A DNA stretch of 64,000 nucleotides from Fuerstiella sp. (GTDB lineage Bacteria; Planctomycetota; Planctomycetia; Planctomycetales; Planctomycetaceae). The translations under genes were made by a program, and so were the position numbers. The stretch's first letter is position 1, and each line of letters opens with the position of its first letter. Under the pieces are notes generated by a model. That model made no database searches and was not told where the DNA came from. It saw nothing but the letters and a program-made list of their open reading frames with translations. Shown piece after piece: positions 34,523 through 44,011 of the stretch. The DNA lies in the NCBI GenBank assembly GCA_022843805.1, contig JALHMY010000012.1, positions 56,924 through 120,923 of the forward strand. The letters run 5' to 3'.

Positions 34523-35785
34523 TCAGCGACCGGCCTTCGCCTGTTCGATGGGCGCTGATGTCAGCATCATAACCATCACGATTTCGTTTTGATCCGCGCC
34601 TTCGACTTGAGGACCTGCCACCGATGACAGGGATCCCACAATTGCTGGCTGGCCGAATCGCAGCCACGTTACCCCTTCAACAACGTGGGCTCCGAGTTTG
34701 AATCGATCAATCCCCAATGTGTTTTCCACTGCCACGTCGGGAGCATCGTCGTGAGTCAGTGAAGAACGAAATCGGACGGCTGCCACCTGATCCTGAATGG
34801 CTGGATCGATTTGGAATTCGGCAACAGGGTCAACGACAACTTCCAGCATCAGTCCGATCAGCAAATGACGGACAATCGGATGATCTCCGCTGACTCCGGA
34901 TCCGACAACAGGCACCTTTCCAACGACGACGGGTCTCCTGTATCCCGACGAGAAATTCGCCGCGATCCGGTCAGCACATTGCAGTTTTCCATGGAACCCC
35001 CGAGTCTTATCAGAAAGCTGTTGCAGGTGGGCCAGCTGCTGCTCAGTCTCGCTGAATTGAATCATTGACTGATTGAGTGCAAGTCGGTCAGCTGATGCGA
35101 GGGGAAGCCACCAGACTTCCAGTGTATAAGGGCGATGGCCTGGGATGTTTGCGGTGAGTTCGCGAAGAAATGCGGCAATCTTCGTATGAACTTCCTCAGT
35201 CTGGGAGACCAGAAGTGTACGGCCGATTTCCCTCAGCGTTCCGCGACCACCATTGTCTTCCCATGAATCAGGTTCCACGAAGTCGGACAGTAGCTGACCA
35301 AACGAATCGCCATTGCTGGCGATTGTTTCTGCCACACTTTCGTGTTGAGCGGGCTGCGATTCCATCGGTCCTCCGCCCAGGCCGCCTCCCGATCCGCCTC
35401 CCGATCCGAACTGCACCGGAGTAGCCGGGACACTGAAGAATCCGCCGCCACCGCCTCCGCCCATTCCTCCTCCTCCCCCGCCCGTTCCGCCGATTGCTCC
35501 TCCAGCGGCTCCGCCCATGAACATGTCTGAACGATCTCCCGTCGAAATCGCTCGTGATCCCGATGTGGCCGGCAATTCTCCTGTATAGGGGAACTGCGGC
35601 ACGGAATGAGTGATCGTCGAAATGTCATAGAGCTTTGTGACAAGTTTTGGTTCCGGGACTGCTGACGGTGGCTGTGCAGAACTCGGGGCGGAGTTATCTG
35701 CCGCCTGAGGCGCAGCGAAGGTCGGCGAAGGCCCGGCGAGGCTTAAGGAAAGTGCTGCGAACAATAATCGGTGAGTGAAAAGCAT
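34523..35785 (-). CDS. Secreted Gly-rich protein, planctomycete-specific
   Basis: 420 residues. A signal peptide (LLFAALSLSLAGPSPTFAAP) is followed by a linker and the segment KLYDISTITHSVPQFPYTG. About 60 residues of Gly-rich low-complexity sequence come next, then a folded half with LREIGRTLLVSQTEEVHTKIAAFLREL. That last motif resembles the secretin short-domain (STN/N0-N1-like) pattern seen in many planctomycete secreted proteins. Function unknown. It is the third gene of a minus-strand operon after a sigma factor and its likely regulator. Confidence 0.65.
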   Translation of the reverse strand: MLFTHRLLFAALSLSLAGPSPTFAAPQAADNSAPSSAQPPSAVPEPKLVTKLYDISTITHSVPQFPYTGELPATSGSRAISTGDRSDMFMGGAAGGAIGGTGGGGGGMGGGGGGGFFSVPATPVQFGSGGGSGGGLGGGPMESQPAQHESVAETIASNGDSFGQLLSDFVEPDSWEDNGGRGTLREIGRTLLVSQTEEVHTKIAAFLRELTANIPGHRPYTLEVWWLPLASADRLALNQSMIQFSETEQQLAHLQQLSDKTRGFHGKLQCADRIAANFSSGYRRPVVVGKVPVVGSGVSGDHPIVRHLLIGLMLEVVVDPVAEFQIDPAIQDQVAAVRFRSSLTHDDAPDVAVENTLGIDRFKLGAHVVEGVTWLRFGQPAIVGSLSSVAGPQVEGADQNEIVMVMMLTSAPIEQAKAGR

Positions 35786-35880
35786 CGTTCTGTCTCCGTT
35801 TCAGGGTTGTTCCGGATCTCGGGGGGCAGGGGAATCAGGTTCTGGTTTGTTACGGGTTCTAAAAAAGGAAACGTCGGTTT

Positions 35881-37311
35881 TCAGCGGTTTCCCGGAGTGA
35901 CACCGGTATAGGCGGACAACTGGATGGACGCGGTTTGAAGCACGGCGATTCGCTGCGGATCATTCTGCAGAAGGGAAAGTACATGCATGGCTTCCGGCGA
36001 TGCGTTCCACATCAGCGCCGCGACCGGTTCCCACCGCAGAGGATAATTTTTGACGAGTGCGGCCAGTCGTTCGCGTGTTGCCGCATCGGTACGAGCACCA
36101 AGACTGATGGCAGCGGCAACGCGATCAGCAACCAGGGGAGCGTCCATGGTGGAGAACATCAGATCGACCAGTTCTGCTCGCAACTCGTTCGCCGCCTGCA
36201 GGCATGTTGTTCGCGCATCGCGATTCTGCACCAGATGGATCCATGTCTGATACGCTCGATGACTCGGTCGGTGCGCCAGTTCAGCGGCAAACTCATAAGC
36301 CAGCCGTTCATCCTGCCGTTGTATGACGAACGCAGCCAGCGTTTTCTCACTGGCACAACGTTTCAATGCAGACAGTGACGCTGACCTCAGGTCTTGTTCC
36401 GCTGAGGACTTCATTAACATCGGTACCGATCGCTCGGAACCAATCAGGCCGACTGCCGTCAATGCGGTCAGTCGCTGCTGGCCGGTCGAATTGCGAATCA
36501 CTTCCCACAGCAGGTATTCAAATTCTGCTCGCTTCGACATCAGAGGAAGCACGCATCCCTGATCAACCTCTTTCTGTTCTGCAAGGCAGGCCAGAACGGC
36601 CTCGAGCTGCTTTTTGTACTGTTCACGACGAGGGATTGGTCGACCGTGCGAAATTTCATCTTCCTGAGGCTTCAGCGGAGTCGGCAGTGCGTCTGTGCCG
36701 GTGTTCATGGAATTCCCGGCCTGAGCATCTGGTAAATTGGAAAGAGCGTTTGGCGGTGAGAGCTGTATTGCTGACGTTTCGGTCTTTTTCTTTTCCGTTT
36801 CCGCCACAACCTGGTCAGTTGCCGCCGATCGCATTTGGGCGGCTGTTCGTTCGTCCGCCATTTGATTCTGAACGGGCGATCCGGAGACTCCATCGACCGT
36901 GCGATTGCTGATTTGCTCTGGAAACGTTCTGTTTGCGGACTGACCATCAGAACCCGCAATGTGATCGACCTTGCCGGATGCCAATTCGTCGCGGGCCGAA
37001 CTGCTGCTCGCCGACTGAATTCCCACCCAGTGTCCCGCGAGGAACGCGATCATGATCAGAGTCGCCGCGACAATCCAGCGGTACGAGGATTGCCGAAGAC
37101 TCGGCCGGGCGAGTTTCGGAAAGGCGTCTGGAACTTCCGGCACCATCGACTGCAGCGCCACGCTGACAACCTGTTCCAGTCGCCGAGTTGCCTGCGGCGT
37201 CACTTCCGGCCACTGCGCCTTCTGCAGAAGAGCGTCCAGCAGGTCGTCGGAGCTGTCGCGACCAGACGCCGCTGAACCTGGATCCTGTCGTTCTGAATGA
37301 TCAGTCGTCAT
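35881..37311 (-). CDS. Membrane protein with HEAT-like repeats, probable anti-sigma partner
   Basis: 476 residues. An N-terminal cytoplasmic part of about 80 residues (LLDALLQKAQWPEVTP), one membrane helix (WIVAATLIMIAFLAGHWVGI) and a periplasmic part with an Ala/Ser/Gln linker and helical HEAT-like repeats (LTALTAVGLIGSERSVPML, AAISLGARTDAATRERLAAL). The gene overlaps the sigma factor gene by 11 bases, the usual layout of an ECF sigma and its membrane anti-sigma. No zinc-binding anti-sigma motif (HxxxCxxC) is seen, so the anti-sigma role is inference. Confidence 0.68.
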   Translation of the reverse strand: MTTDHSERQDPGSAASGRDSSDDLLDALLQKAQWPEVTPQATRRLEQVVSVALQSMVPEVPDAFPKLARPSLRQSSYRWIVAATLIMIAFLAGHWVGIQSASSSSARDELASGKVDHIAGSDGQSANRTFPEQISNRTVDGVSGSPVQNQMADERTAAQMRSAATDQVVAETEKKKTETSAIQLSPPNALSNLPDAQAGNSMNTGTDALPTPLKPQEDEISHGRPIPRREQYKKQLEAVLACLAEQKEVDQGCVLPLMSKRAEFEYLLWEVIRNSTGQQRLTALTAVGLIGSERSVPMLMKSSAEQDLRSASLSALKRCASEKTLAAFVIQRQDERLAYEFAAELAHRPSHRAYQTWIHLVQNRDARTTCLQAANELRAELVDLMFSTMDAPLVADRVAAAISLGARTDAATRERLAALVKNYPLRWEPVAALMWNASPEAMHVLSLLQNDPQRIAVLQTASIQLSAYTGVTPGNR

Positions 37312-37831
37312 ATGATTTCACCACATTCAGGCTGGTCAGCCGTTGTTTCAGCGTGGCCCGTGCAGCGCTGAGGTTTGAATAGACGTTCTGCACGGTAATT
37401 CCCAGCATCTCGGCCACTTCTGCAGCCGATTGAGCTTCATAAACGATCAGCACAAGCACTTCTCTCTGACGTTCCGGCAATAGTGAAACCTCTTCAGCAA
37501 CCCGGGATCCCGTCTCCTGCTGATCCATTTTGTCCGCCAGATCCGGCTGACGGTCGGGAAGATCTGTGAGGGTGTCGGGTCCCGTCTGCTCATGACGCTG
37601 TCGAGCATGAAAACTGCGAAATGCATTGATCAGAATTCGAAAAAACCACGTGCGAAAGGACGAATCTCTGCGAAACATGTGCAGGCTGCGGACGGCCCGC
37701 AAAACGGTCTCCTGCACAAGATCCTCGGCGTCATGAACATTTCCGCATAATCGAACGGCCAGTCTCAGGGCAGACGGCAGTTCGTCGCGAATCAGCTGAT
37801 TCCAGTCCTGATCAGAACCTGATTCGGGCAT
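37301..37831 (-). CDS. ECF-type RNA polymerase sigma factor
   Basis: 176 residues from ATG at 37831; GTG at 37855 is an alternative. Sigma-70 region 2 (GNVHDAEDLVQETVLRAVRSLHMF and FRTWFFRILINAF) and region 4 (LPERQREVLVLIVYEAQSAAEVAEMLGITVQNVYSNL) are both clear. It directs RNA polymerase to a stress or envelope regulon, probably including its own operon. It is translationally coupled to the membrane protein downstream. Confidence 0.93.
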   Translation of the reverse strand: MPESGSDQDWNQLIRDELPSALRLAVRLCGNVHDAEDLVQETVLRAVRSLHMFRRDSSFRTWFFRILINAFRSFHARQRHEQTGPDTLTDLPDRQPDLADKMDQQETGSRVAEEVSLLPERQREVLVLIVYEAQSAAEVAEMLGITVQNVYSNLSAARATLKQRLTSLNVVKSYDD

Positions 37832-38106
37832 CTTCCAACTTTCCTGCAGTTGCACCAGAGGCGGTCTGCTCTACAGACTCATGCCGGTCCAAAAACTCAA
37901 AAAAGAAAATGTTACGAAATCGCTTAAGAGGGAAAAATCTCTGACACCTGTCTGCGCGAACTCGTGTTTGCGATGTTTCGCCAGCGCGAAATCAGAATTT
38001 TTCTTCCAAACCGGGTCTCCGTCTGTCACGTTGAGTCCGTCTGCTGCAACTTAAACTCAACGTTAGGCGACCGGCCGGTGAAAACATATCAATCACCGCG
38101 AAAAAC

Positions 38107-38430
38107 GGGAGGGCGAAGCTCCCGCTGCGCCGTCGTAAGCAAACGGGAGGGCGAAGCTCCTGCTGAGCCGTGGAAAGCAAACGGGAGGGCGAAGCTCCCG
38201 CTGAGCCGTGGAAAGCAAACGGAGGGCGAAGCTCCCGCTGAGCCGTGGAAAGCAAGCGGGAGGGCGAAGCTCCTGCTGAGCCGTGGAAAGCAAGCGGGAG
38301 GGCGAAGCTCCTGCTGAGCCGTGGAAAGCGCGGCTCGGCAGGAGCCTCGCCCTCCCGATAGGAAAAAACTCGGCAGGAGCCTCGCCCTCACGATAGGAAA
38401 AGCTCGGCAGGAGCCTCGCCCTCTCGCCAA
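38107..38430. repeat. Foldback array of 37-38 bp repeats
   Basis: Six direct units of about 38 bases (core GGGAGGGCGAAGCTCC-GCTGAGCCGTGG) run from 38107 to about 38335. Three units of the opposite orientation (CGGCAGGAGCCTCGCCCTCCCG) follow up to 38430. The two arms can pair over their length. It lies directly before the ECF fusion gene. The region 37856-38106 holds no gene. Confidence 0.9.
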
Positions 38431-38504
38431 AAACGATTTTGCTGCTCACCTTAATGGTTACAATTCATCGTTGCCCACCTGACTCAAAGCTGGCAGAGAC
38501 TACC

Positions 38505-40301
38505 ATGAAGCTACTCGATTCGGAAAATCCACAGAGCTGGCAGAAAATTCTGCAGGGTGACACACATGAGTTTGCCGAGTTTGTTGATCAGCACAAAAAT
38601 CTGATCACCAGCGTTGCCTACTCATCGATCGGCGATCTGCCGGGCAGTGAAGACATCGCCCAGGAGACGTTTCTGGTCGTCTGGCAATCTCGCCAGGAGC
38701 TGCGAGATCCCGGAAAGCTGGTCGGCTGGATGTGCTCAGTCGCTCGAAACCTTGCCAGACAGTGGGCCAGACAACGCAGTTCAAAGTCGTGGCCTGCAAC
38801 GACCCTGGATTCGACCAGTCTGCACCAGGATTCACCACATCCGTCTGAACGACTGGTGTCCGAAGAGGAACAGCTGCTGGTTTGGAACGCGCTGGAAACG
38901 ATTCCGGAAAATTATCGGGAAGTCATGATTCTGTACTATCGGGAATCGCATTCGATCGCCGACGTCGCTCTGGCACTGGAGATTTCGGAAGATGCCGCCC
39001 GACAGCGTCTGAGCCGCGGACGAAGTCTGCTTCGGGCAGAAGTGGAAAGAACCATCGAATCCGCTCTGGTCAATTCTCGCCCGTCCGCCAGTTTCACCGC
39101 TGGAGTCATGGCGATGGTCGGTGCGGGCTGGAGTTCCACAGCGGGCAAAACCCTGACAACAGCAACCGCCGGTTTGATCGGAAAGTCGACAGCTCAAAGC
39201 ACGGTTATTGCAGCAACTCAGGCTGCCACATCGGGTGCAATGATCGGCGCCGCGGGAGGCTTGCTGGGGGTGATGGGTGGACTTGGCGGAACGTGGCTTG
39301 GAATTCGCGTTCCTCAGTTACTGGCTCCCACGATGACAGAAAGGAAGCTGCTGGAACGGGAAGGGAAGGTCCTGTGGCGTTTCTCTCTGATCTTTCTCGT
39401 TGCAATACTGTCTTTGGTAACTTTGGGAGTTGTATTCAGGGCACGCCCCGGCACCGTTCCCTGGCTGGTGCTGACCAACATTCTGATGGCCGTTTTTTTT
39501 GCCGCGGTCTGCGGGATTCGGGGAGTTCGTCTGAATCGGCAAATCAGGGAAATTCGGCAGCAGATCAGCCCTGAACAGGATCCGAATCCGACATGGCTGA
39601 AGGATCGACTGGGGGTGGTGAGTGAACCGGGACAGTCGAAATGGGCGGGCCGTCGCATGACAAGTGAGCGACAGATTCTGGGCTGGCCTGTTTACGATTT
39701 TCAGGTTTCCGATCCCGGCTCAATGAATTGGAGTGAAGACGCTTTGCAGGCCAGAGGATGGATTGCTGTTGGAGACAAAGCCACGGGGTTCCTTGCCATC
39801 GGAGGCATTGCCAAAGGCATAATTGCCTTCGGTGGCAGATCGGTTGGTGTGATCGCCTTTGGAGGCCTTTCGCTGGGTCTGATCTCAATTGGAGGACTGG
39901 CACTGGGTCTGCTGTCCGTGGGTGGTCTTGCGATTGGTCATTCCGCAATTGGCGGAGGTGCCGCGGGCTGGCAGTCTGCGGGCGGTGTATCAGTGGGATA
40001 CTATTCAGCCAACGGCGGACTTGCGATTGCCGGTACGATAGCGGAAGGTGGTCAGGCAATTTCGCAGAAGTACGCCGTAGGAGGATCTGCAAAAGCACCG
40101 GAAGCTAATACGGAAACGGCTCGACTGGAATGTGAAAAATCCTGGGTGTCGAAATACCTCGGCACGTCGGTGATCATTAATGATCCGAAAGGGTTCCGAA
40201 GGAATATGATGGTCTATGGAACCGTAATTCCCGTGGTGTTTTCCGTGCTGATTTCCGTTGGTTTCCCTGTGCTCATGTACCGCCGCCGTGACAACACATG
40301 A
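38505..40301 (+). CDS. ECF sigma factor fused to a membrane domain with Gly-rich repeats
   Basis: About 598 residues from ATG at 38505. The first 180 residues are a complete ECF sigma factor: region 2 (PGSEDIAQETFLVVWQS) and region 4 (IPENYREVMILYYRESHSIADVALALEISEDAARQRLSRG). A Gly/Ala-rich stretch and two membrane helices (WRFSLIFLVAILSLVTLGVVF and VLTNILMAVFFAAVCGI) follow. A long array of 8-residue steps (AIGGIAKGIIAFGGRSVGVIAFGG…) comes next, and another membrane helix (VVFSVLISVGFPVLM) is near the C-terminus. This tethers the sigma factor to the membrane. Such fusions are known from planctomycetes; the signal is unknown. Confidence 0.88.
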   Translation: MKLLDSENPQSWQKILQGDTHEFAEFVDQHKNLITSVAYSSIGDLPGSEDIAQETFLVVWQSRQELRDPGKLVGWMCSVARNLARQWARQRSSKSWPATTLDSTSLHQDSPHPSERLVSEEEQLLVWNALETIPENYREVMILYYRESHSIADVALALEISEDAARQRLSRGRSLLRAEVERTIESALVNSRPSASFTAGVMAMVGAGWSSTAGKTLTTATAGLIGKSTAQSTVIAATQAATSGAMIGAAGGLLGVMGGLGGTWLGIRVPQLLAPTMTERKLLEREGKVLWRFSLIFLVAILSLVTLGVVFRARPGTVPWLVLTNILMAVFFAAVCGIRGVRLNRQIREIRQQISPEQDPNPTWLKDRLGVVSEPGQSKWAGRRMTSERQILGWPVYDFQVSDPGSMNWSEDALQARGWIAVGDKATGFLAIGGIAKGIIAFGGRSVGVIAFGGLSLGLISIGGLALGLLSVGGLAIGHSAIGGGAAGWQSAGGVSVGYYSANGGLAIAGTIAEGGQAISQKYAVGGSAKAPEANTETARLECEKSWVSKYLGTSVIINDPKGFRRNMMVYGTVIPVVFSVLISVGFPVLMYRRRDNT

Positions 40302-40312
40302 TTACATACCGA

Positions 40313-41170
40313 GTCACTGACAAATGATGTGAGGAGATCCGGAATCGACGTTTCTCCCAATGCGAGTAAGTCCCGGGAGCGGAATTCTGTTGGCTCCGGG
40401 TTCGAGAATGCTCCGAAGGAAGATTTTGGCAGAAAGATTTCAGGGCAGAAAAATGAATCGGAGGCGAACGCGGATCGTTCGGCGGTTTCATTTGAACTCG
40501 GATCGGCCAGTGCTGCATCGATCTTCCGATCCGTTCAAATTTTTCTGCCCAAAAATTTTTCTGCCAAAGGACTCTGCTCGTCCAGACACGGCACTTTGGC
40601 TCTTCGTTCCGATTCACTGACGGATGTATGTGAAGAACAGGAATTGATGTTCCTCTCAATGCGAGTAAGTCCCGGGAACGGAATTCTGTTGGCTCCAGGT
40701 TCGAGAATGCCTCGAAGGAAGATTTTGGCAGAAAGATTTCAGGGCAGAAAAATGAATCGGAGGCGAACGCGGATCGTTCGGCGGTTTCATTTGAACTCGG
40801 ATCGGCCAGTGCTGCATCGATCTTCCGTTCGGTTCAAATTTTTCTGCCCAAAAATTTTTCTGCCAAAGGACTCTGCTCGTCCAGACACGGCACTTTGGCT
40901 CTTCGTTCCGATTCACTGACGGATGTATGTGAAGAACAGGAATTGATGTTCCTCTCAATGCGAGTAAGTCCCGGGAGCGGAATTCTGTTGGCTCCGGGTT
41001 GGAGCATGCCTCGAAGGAAGATTTTGGCAGAAAGATTTCAGGGCAGAAAAATGAATCGGAAGCGAACGCGGATCGTTCGGCGGTTTCGTTTGAACCCGGA
41101 TCGGCCAGTGCTGCATCGATCTTCCGTTCGGTCCAGATTTTTCTGCCCAAAAAATTTTTCTGCCAAAAAG
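40313..41170. repeat. 299-bp tandem repeat, 2.9 copies
   Basis: The word TGCGAGTAAGTCCCGGGA occurs at 40361, 40660 and 40959, giving two periods of exactly 299 bases. Each unit holds a foldback of about 35-bp arms (TTTGGCAGAAAGATTTCAGGG… and …TTTTTCTGCCCAAAAATTTT). The period is not a multiple of three and no shared gene is present. The arms share their core with repeat R3. Confidence 0.93.
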
Positions 41171-41303
41171 AAGTCCGCTCCAGTGGACTGCGGAACGATA
41201 GTTCTCCTTCCATACGAAATCCGGGACCGCCGCGAAACTCGCTGTTGTGGTTAGAGATTTTACTGCCAACGGAATTGACGCTTTCGTTCCTGATCGTTAT
41301 TTT

Positions 41304-41329
41304 ACCAATTGGTTATTTAACCTCGAGGT
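41304..41329. promoter_or_regulatory. Likely ArsR operator
   Basis: Two 10-bp perfect palindromes, ACCAATTGGT (41304-41313) and ACCTCGAGGT (41320-41329), are centred 16 bases apart. The second covers the GAGG ribosome-binding site of the ArsR gene at 41335, so binding would block both transcription and translation. Operator role is inferred from position and family habit. Confidence 0.6.
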
Positions 41330-41334
41330 AAAAT

Positions 41335-41712
41335 ATGTCGACTGATCAGTTGAGCGTCACTTTTGCGGCCATTGCCGATCCTACTCGGCGAGCCATTCTG
41401 GTGCGACTGTCCCGTGGTGCAGCACCGGTCAGGGAATTGGCGGAGCCGTTTCAAATGACTCTGCCAGCGATTACCAAACATCTCAAGGTGCTTGAAAAAG
41501 CTGGCCTGATTGAACGTTCGCGATCCGCTCAGATGCGTCCCTGCAAGCTGCGTGCTGAGCCACTGAAAGCGGCGGCTTCCTGGATCGACCACTACCGTGC
41601 ATTCTGGGAAGAGAGTCTCGATCGGCTCGATAATTACCTCAAAGAAATGCAGGCCGAAATGGATGCGGCACCAGCTCCATCCCCCGTCAAAAAAACGAAA
41701 AGGAGCCGCTGA
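41335..41712 (+). CDS. ArsR-family winged-helix repressor
   Basis: 125 residues, ATG at 41335 with GAGG upstream. The helix-turn-helix reads FAAIADPTRRAILVRLSRGAAPVRELAEPFQMTLPAITKHLKVLEKAGLI. No cysteine metal site is visible, so it belongs to the non-metal group that usually controls an adjacent AHSA1/SRPBCC gene. It is followed directly by the remains of such a gene. Autoregulation through the palindromes at 41304-41329 is likely. Confidence 0.9.
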   Translation: MSTDQLSVTFAAIADPTRRAILVRLSRGAAPVRELAEPFQMTLPAITKHLKVLEKAGLIERSRSAQMRPCKLRAEPLKAAASWIDHYRAFWEESLDRLDNYLKEMQAEMDAAPAPSPVKKTKRSR

Positions 41713-41963
41713 ATGCTGGCTGATCCCAATAAATCTCAGTCGAATCTGGACAACCCTGTGGAGATCGTCATCTGCCGGACGTTCTGACAACGGTGACCCT
41801 GGTCGAACACGCGGGAATTGGAAAAGGGACACTCGTTACTGTTGAAGCTCGACCGCTCAACGGCACTCTGGCGCAGCGCGAGTTCTTTACAGCATTCCAC
41901 CCGTCAATGCGCCAGGGATGGACGGGTACCATGCAGCAGCTTGCCGAATTTCCTGGCAGCTGA
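41713..41963 (+). pseudogene. AHSA1 / SRPBCC gene remnant
   Basis: Starts with ATG right after the ArsR stop. It reads NPVEIVICRTF, the family's N-terminal strand, and then hits a stop. In another frame from about 41781 to 41963 it continues with the family's C-terminal part (LTTVTLVEHAGIGKGTLVTVEARPLN, SMRQGWTGTMQQLAEF). About 90 central residues are missing, so an internal deletion destroyed it. Confidence 0.75.
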
Positions 41964-42047
41964 ATTGGCAGCAGAATGTAACTGCCTGTGCCACCGCGCG
42001 TTCGGAGTGAGGGCGCTTGCAGCCTTTCGCCAGCAGGCAGAAGGCGA

Positions 42048-43331
42048 TCAGTTGTTGCCGATCGCGTAGAGGGAATTGCTTGATCGAATAAACAGCGTTC
42101 CGTCAGCCAAAGCGGGCGTTGACCAAAAGCGAACATTATCAACGGCAGGCAGAACATTCTTTGCGACCACGTCGAGCGTTCCGCCAGGCTGCAAAACGAA
42201 CGTCCGTCCACTGGCGTCGAGACAGTAGATCTTGCCCTGATTTGACCATGGCGAAGCCCAAAACTCACCCGCTTCCGGAATACGGCCCTGCGTCACCAGG
42301 TTTCCCGTCGCTGAGTCAACGATCGTTGCTTTGCCGCCCCGTCCGTCGAACAGGTAAATCATTCCGTCAACGATCAATGGTGAAGCCCGGTTCGGGCCAA
42401 AATCGCCAGTGTTCCATGCCACCAGAGGGGCGGAATCGCCATTGCGAGCAGACGCGAGCTGCTCGTCAGTACCACTCCTGATTGCGTAAAAACTTGTCCC
42501 GCCGCGGCCGCTGCGACCCACGACCAATAAATCACCGCTGGCTGTGGGCGTTGCGTTGAGTCCACCGTTGCCGATGTCGACCTGCCACAGCAGGTTGCCT
42601 GTGCCGGGATCATACGACCTTACTTTGGCGCCGCCGGTGACGAGTTCTCTGCGATGACTGTTTTCCCAGATGATCGCTGATCCCCAGTTTGACCGCTCAT
42701 CACGGGGTTGCCTCCAGACTTCATCGCCGGTTTGAATATCGATCGCTGCGACAAAGGAGGACTCTTCGTTGTCGACCTGGACAAAGACTTTACCGTCAAG
42801 AATTGTTGGCGAACTGGATGTCCCCCAATCCTGGGCCATTGGGTGGAGGCCCAGGTCCTTTTTCCAGATCAGTGTTCCGTCGAGGTCATAGCAGAACATT
42901 CCCATCATGCCAAAATACGCAACGACATACTTCCCATCGGTGACTGGTGTCTCAGACGCATATGTGTTGTCGCGATGGGTTTCCAACCGAGGCTTGCCTT
43001 CAAGTGCGGTCTTTGTCCACAGAAGTTTTCCAGTTTTGGCGTCCAGACACAAAACCTCCCAGCGATAATTGCTCGACGAATTTTGTGGTCCGTCGGTGAC
43101 GGCCGTCGTCAAAAAGAGTTTGCCGCCGATCACGATGGGGCTGGACCAGCCCGCGCCTGGAATGTCCGTCTGCCACAGCAGGTTTTTATCCTCGCCCCAA
43201 CTGGCAGGTGCATTTGCGTCATTCGTGACGCCGCTGGCATTCGGCCCACGGAATTGTAGCCAATCGGCTGCGAAACTGATCGACGGAAAAGTCAGGTAAA
43301 TAGCGTACAGCACAAAAACGGAGCGAATCAT
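42048..43331 (-). CDS. Secreted PQQ-type beta-propeller protein
   Basis: 427 residues with a signal peptide (SVFVLYAIYLTFPSISFAAD). The start WLQFRGPNASGV and the repeated blades of the type WEVLCLDAKTGKLLWTK, GDEVWRQP, VRSYDPGTGNLLWQVDIG and YCLDASGRTFVL mark a PQQ-like (outer-membrane-assembly BamB-like) beta-propeller. WxxDxxTG repeats suggest seven or eight blades. Planctomycetes carry many such proteins; they are usually scaffolds rather than true quinoprotein dehydrogenases. It stands alone. Confidence 0.88.
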   Translation of the reverse strand: MIRSVFVLYAIYLTFPSISFAADWLQFRGPNASGVTNDANAPASWGEDKNLLWQTDIPGAGWSSPIVIGGKLFLTTAVTDGPQNSSSNYRWEVLCLDAKTGKLLWTKTALEGKPRLETHRDNTYASETPVTDGKYVVAYFGMMGMFCYDLDGTLIWKKDLGLHPMAQDWGTSSSPTILDGKVFVQVDNEESSFVAAIDIQTGDEVWRQPRDERSNWGSAIIWENSHRRELVTGGAKVRSYDPGTGNLLWQVDIGNGGLNATPTASGDLLVVGRSGRGGTSFYAIRSGTDEQLASARNGDSAPLVAWNTGDFGPNRASPLIVDGMIYLFDGRGGKATIVDSATGNLVTQGRIPEAGEFWASPWSNQGKIYCLDASGRTFVLQPGGTLDVVAKNVLPAVDNVRFWSTPALADGTLFIRSSNSLYAIGNN

Positions 43332-44011
43332 TAGAACTTCCTGACACAGGATCTGAGTTCGACCTGAAAGTGAAGGGGTCAGATCGAAATGAATTCGGGG
43401 TTGGCAGCGAATAGCATAATCTGACGGGATGAAGATTCCATGTTTCGGAAGCGTGTTTGCTGGGTTCCGGAAGCATGTTTATCCGGAATGGGCCGGAATT
43501 CGTTCAGCGACAGGCCCGCGATCGCGTCCGGCAGAATCGTGTCAACAGCAGATTCGTGTCATGAGTTGGATATCCCTCAGCTTTCAGCGGTCGTCAGGCA
43601 CAACCAGATCTGCACAGCTGCCCTGCGAACTCAATGACAGGAGATTAATACGAGCCATGGATACGATTCGTATGCAGCAGTTGATTGCCCGCCTGGGTAT
43701 TTCGATGGACACAATGCCCGCCCGGGTTTCCCGTGAGCAAATTAGTGTCTGCAGGAACCTCGGGGCAAGGCATGTGGGGTGTGGTTTTGGTATGGACACC
43801 ACTGACACATGTCACGCCCTGTTTCGTTCTCGCATTTGAGTCTTCTGTGACGGGTCCGGGCTGGTCACCGAATGATCAGCGACTGACCATCGGTGAGCGA
43901 AACGGAACGATCACAACACTCGGTTTTCGGACTTAGAACCCTTAACGCAGTTGGAAGACCCGAGGGAGTTTCCGTCTGTCTGCCGCGATTGTACGCATAC
44001 CGGTTATGACG
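43332..44011. other. Intergenic region, one weak small frame
   Basis: No clear gene. A 60-codon frame from ATG at 43656 to 43839 has AGGAG about 13 bases upstream and reads MDTIRMQQLIARLGISMDTM, but no family is recognised and spacing is long. I leave it as a possibility only. Confidence 0.35.

Noticed and set aside
38107..38430. Short regularly spaced repeats that could be taken for a CRISPR array
   Set aside because: Units are contiguous with no unique spacers, are GC-rich palindromic repeats, and switch orientation at the end. No cas gene is near.
40329..41331. Several frames of 86-196 codons inside the 299-bp repeat
   Set aside because: The period is not a multiple of three, so the same DNA is read in different frames; they are by-products of repetition.
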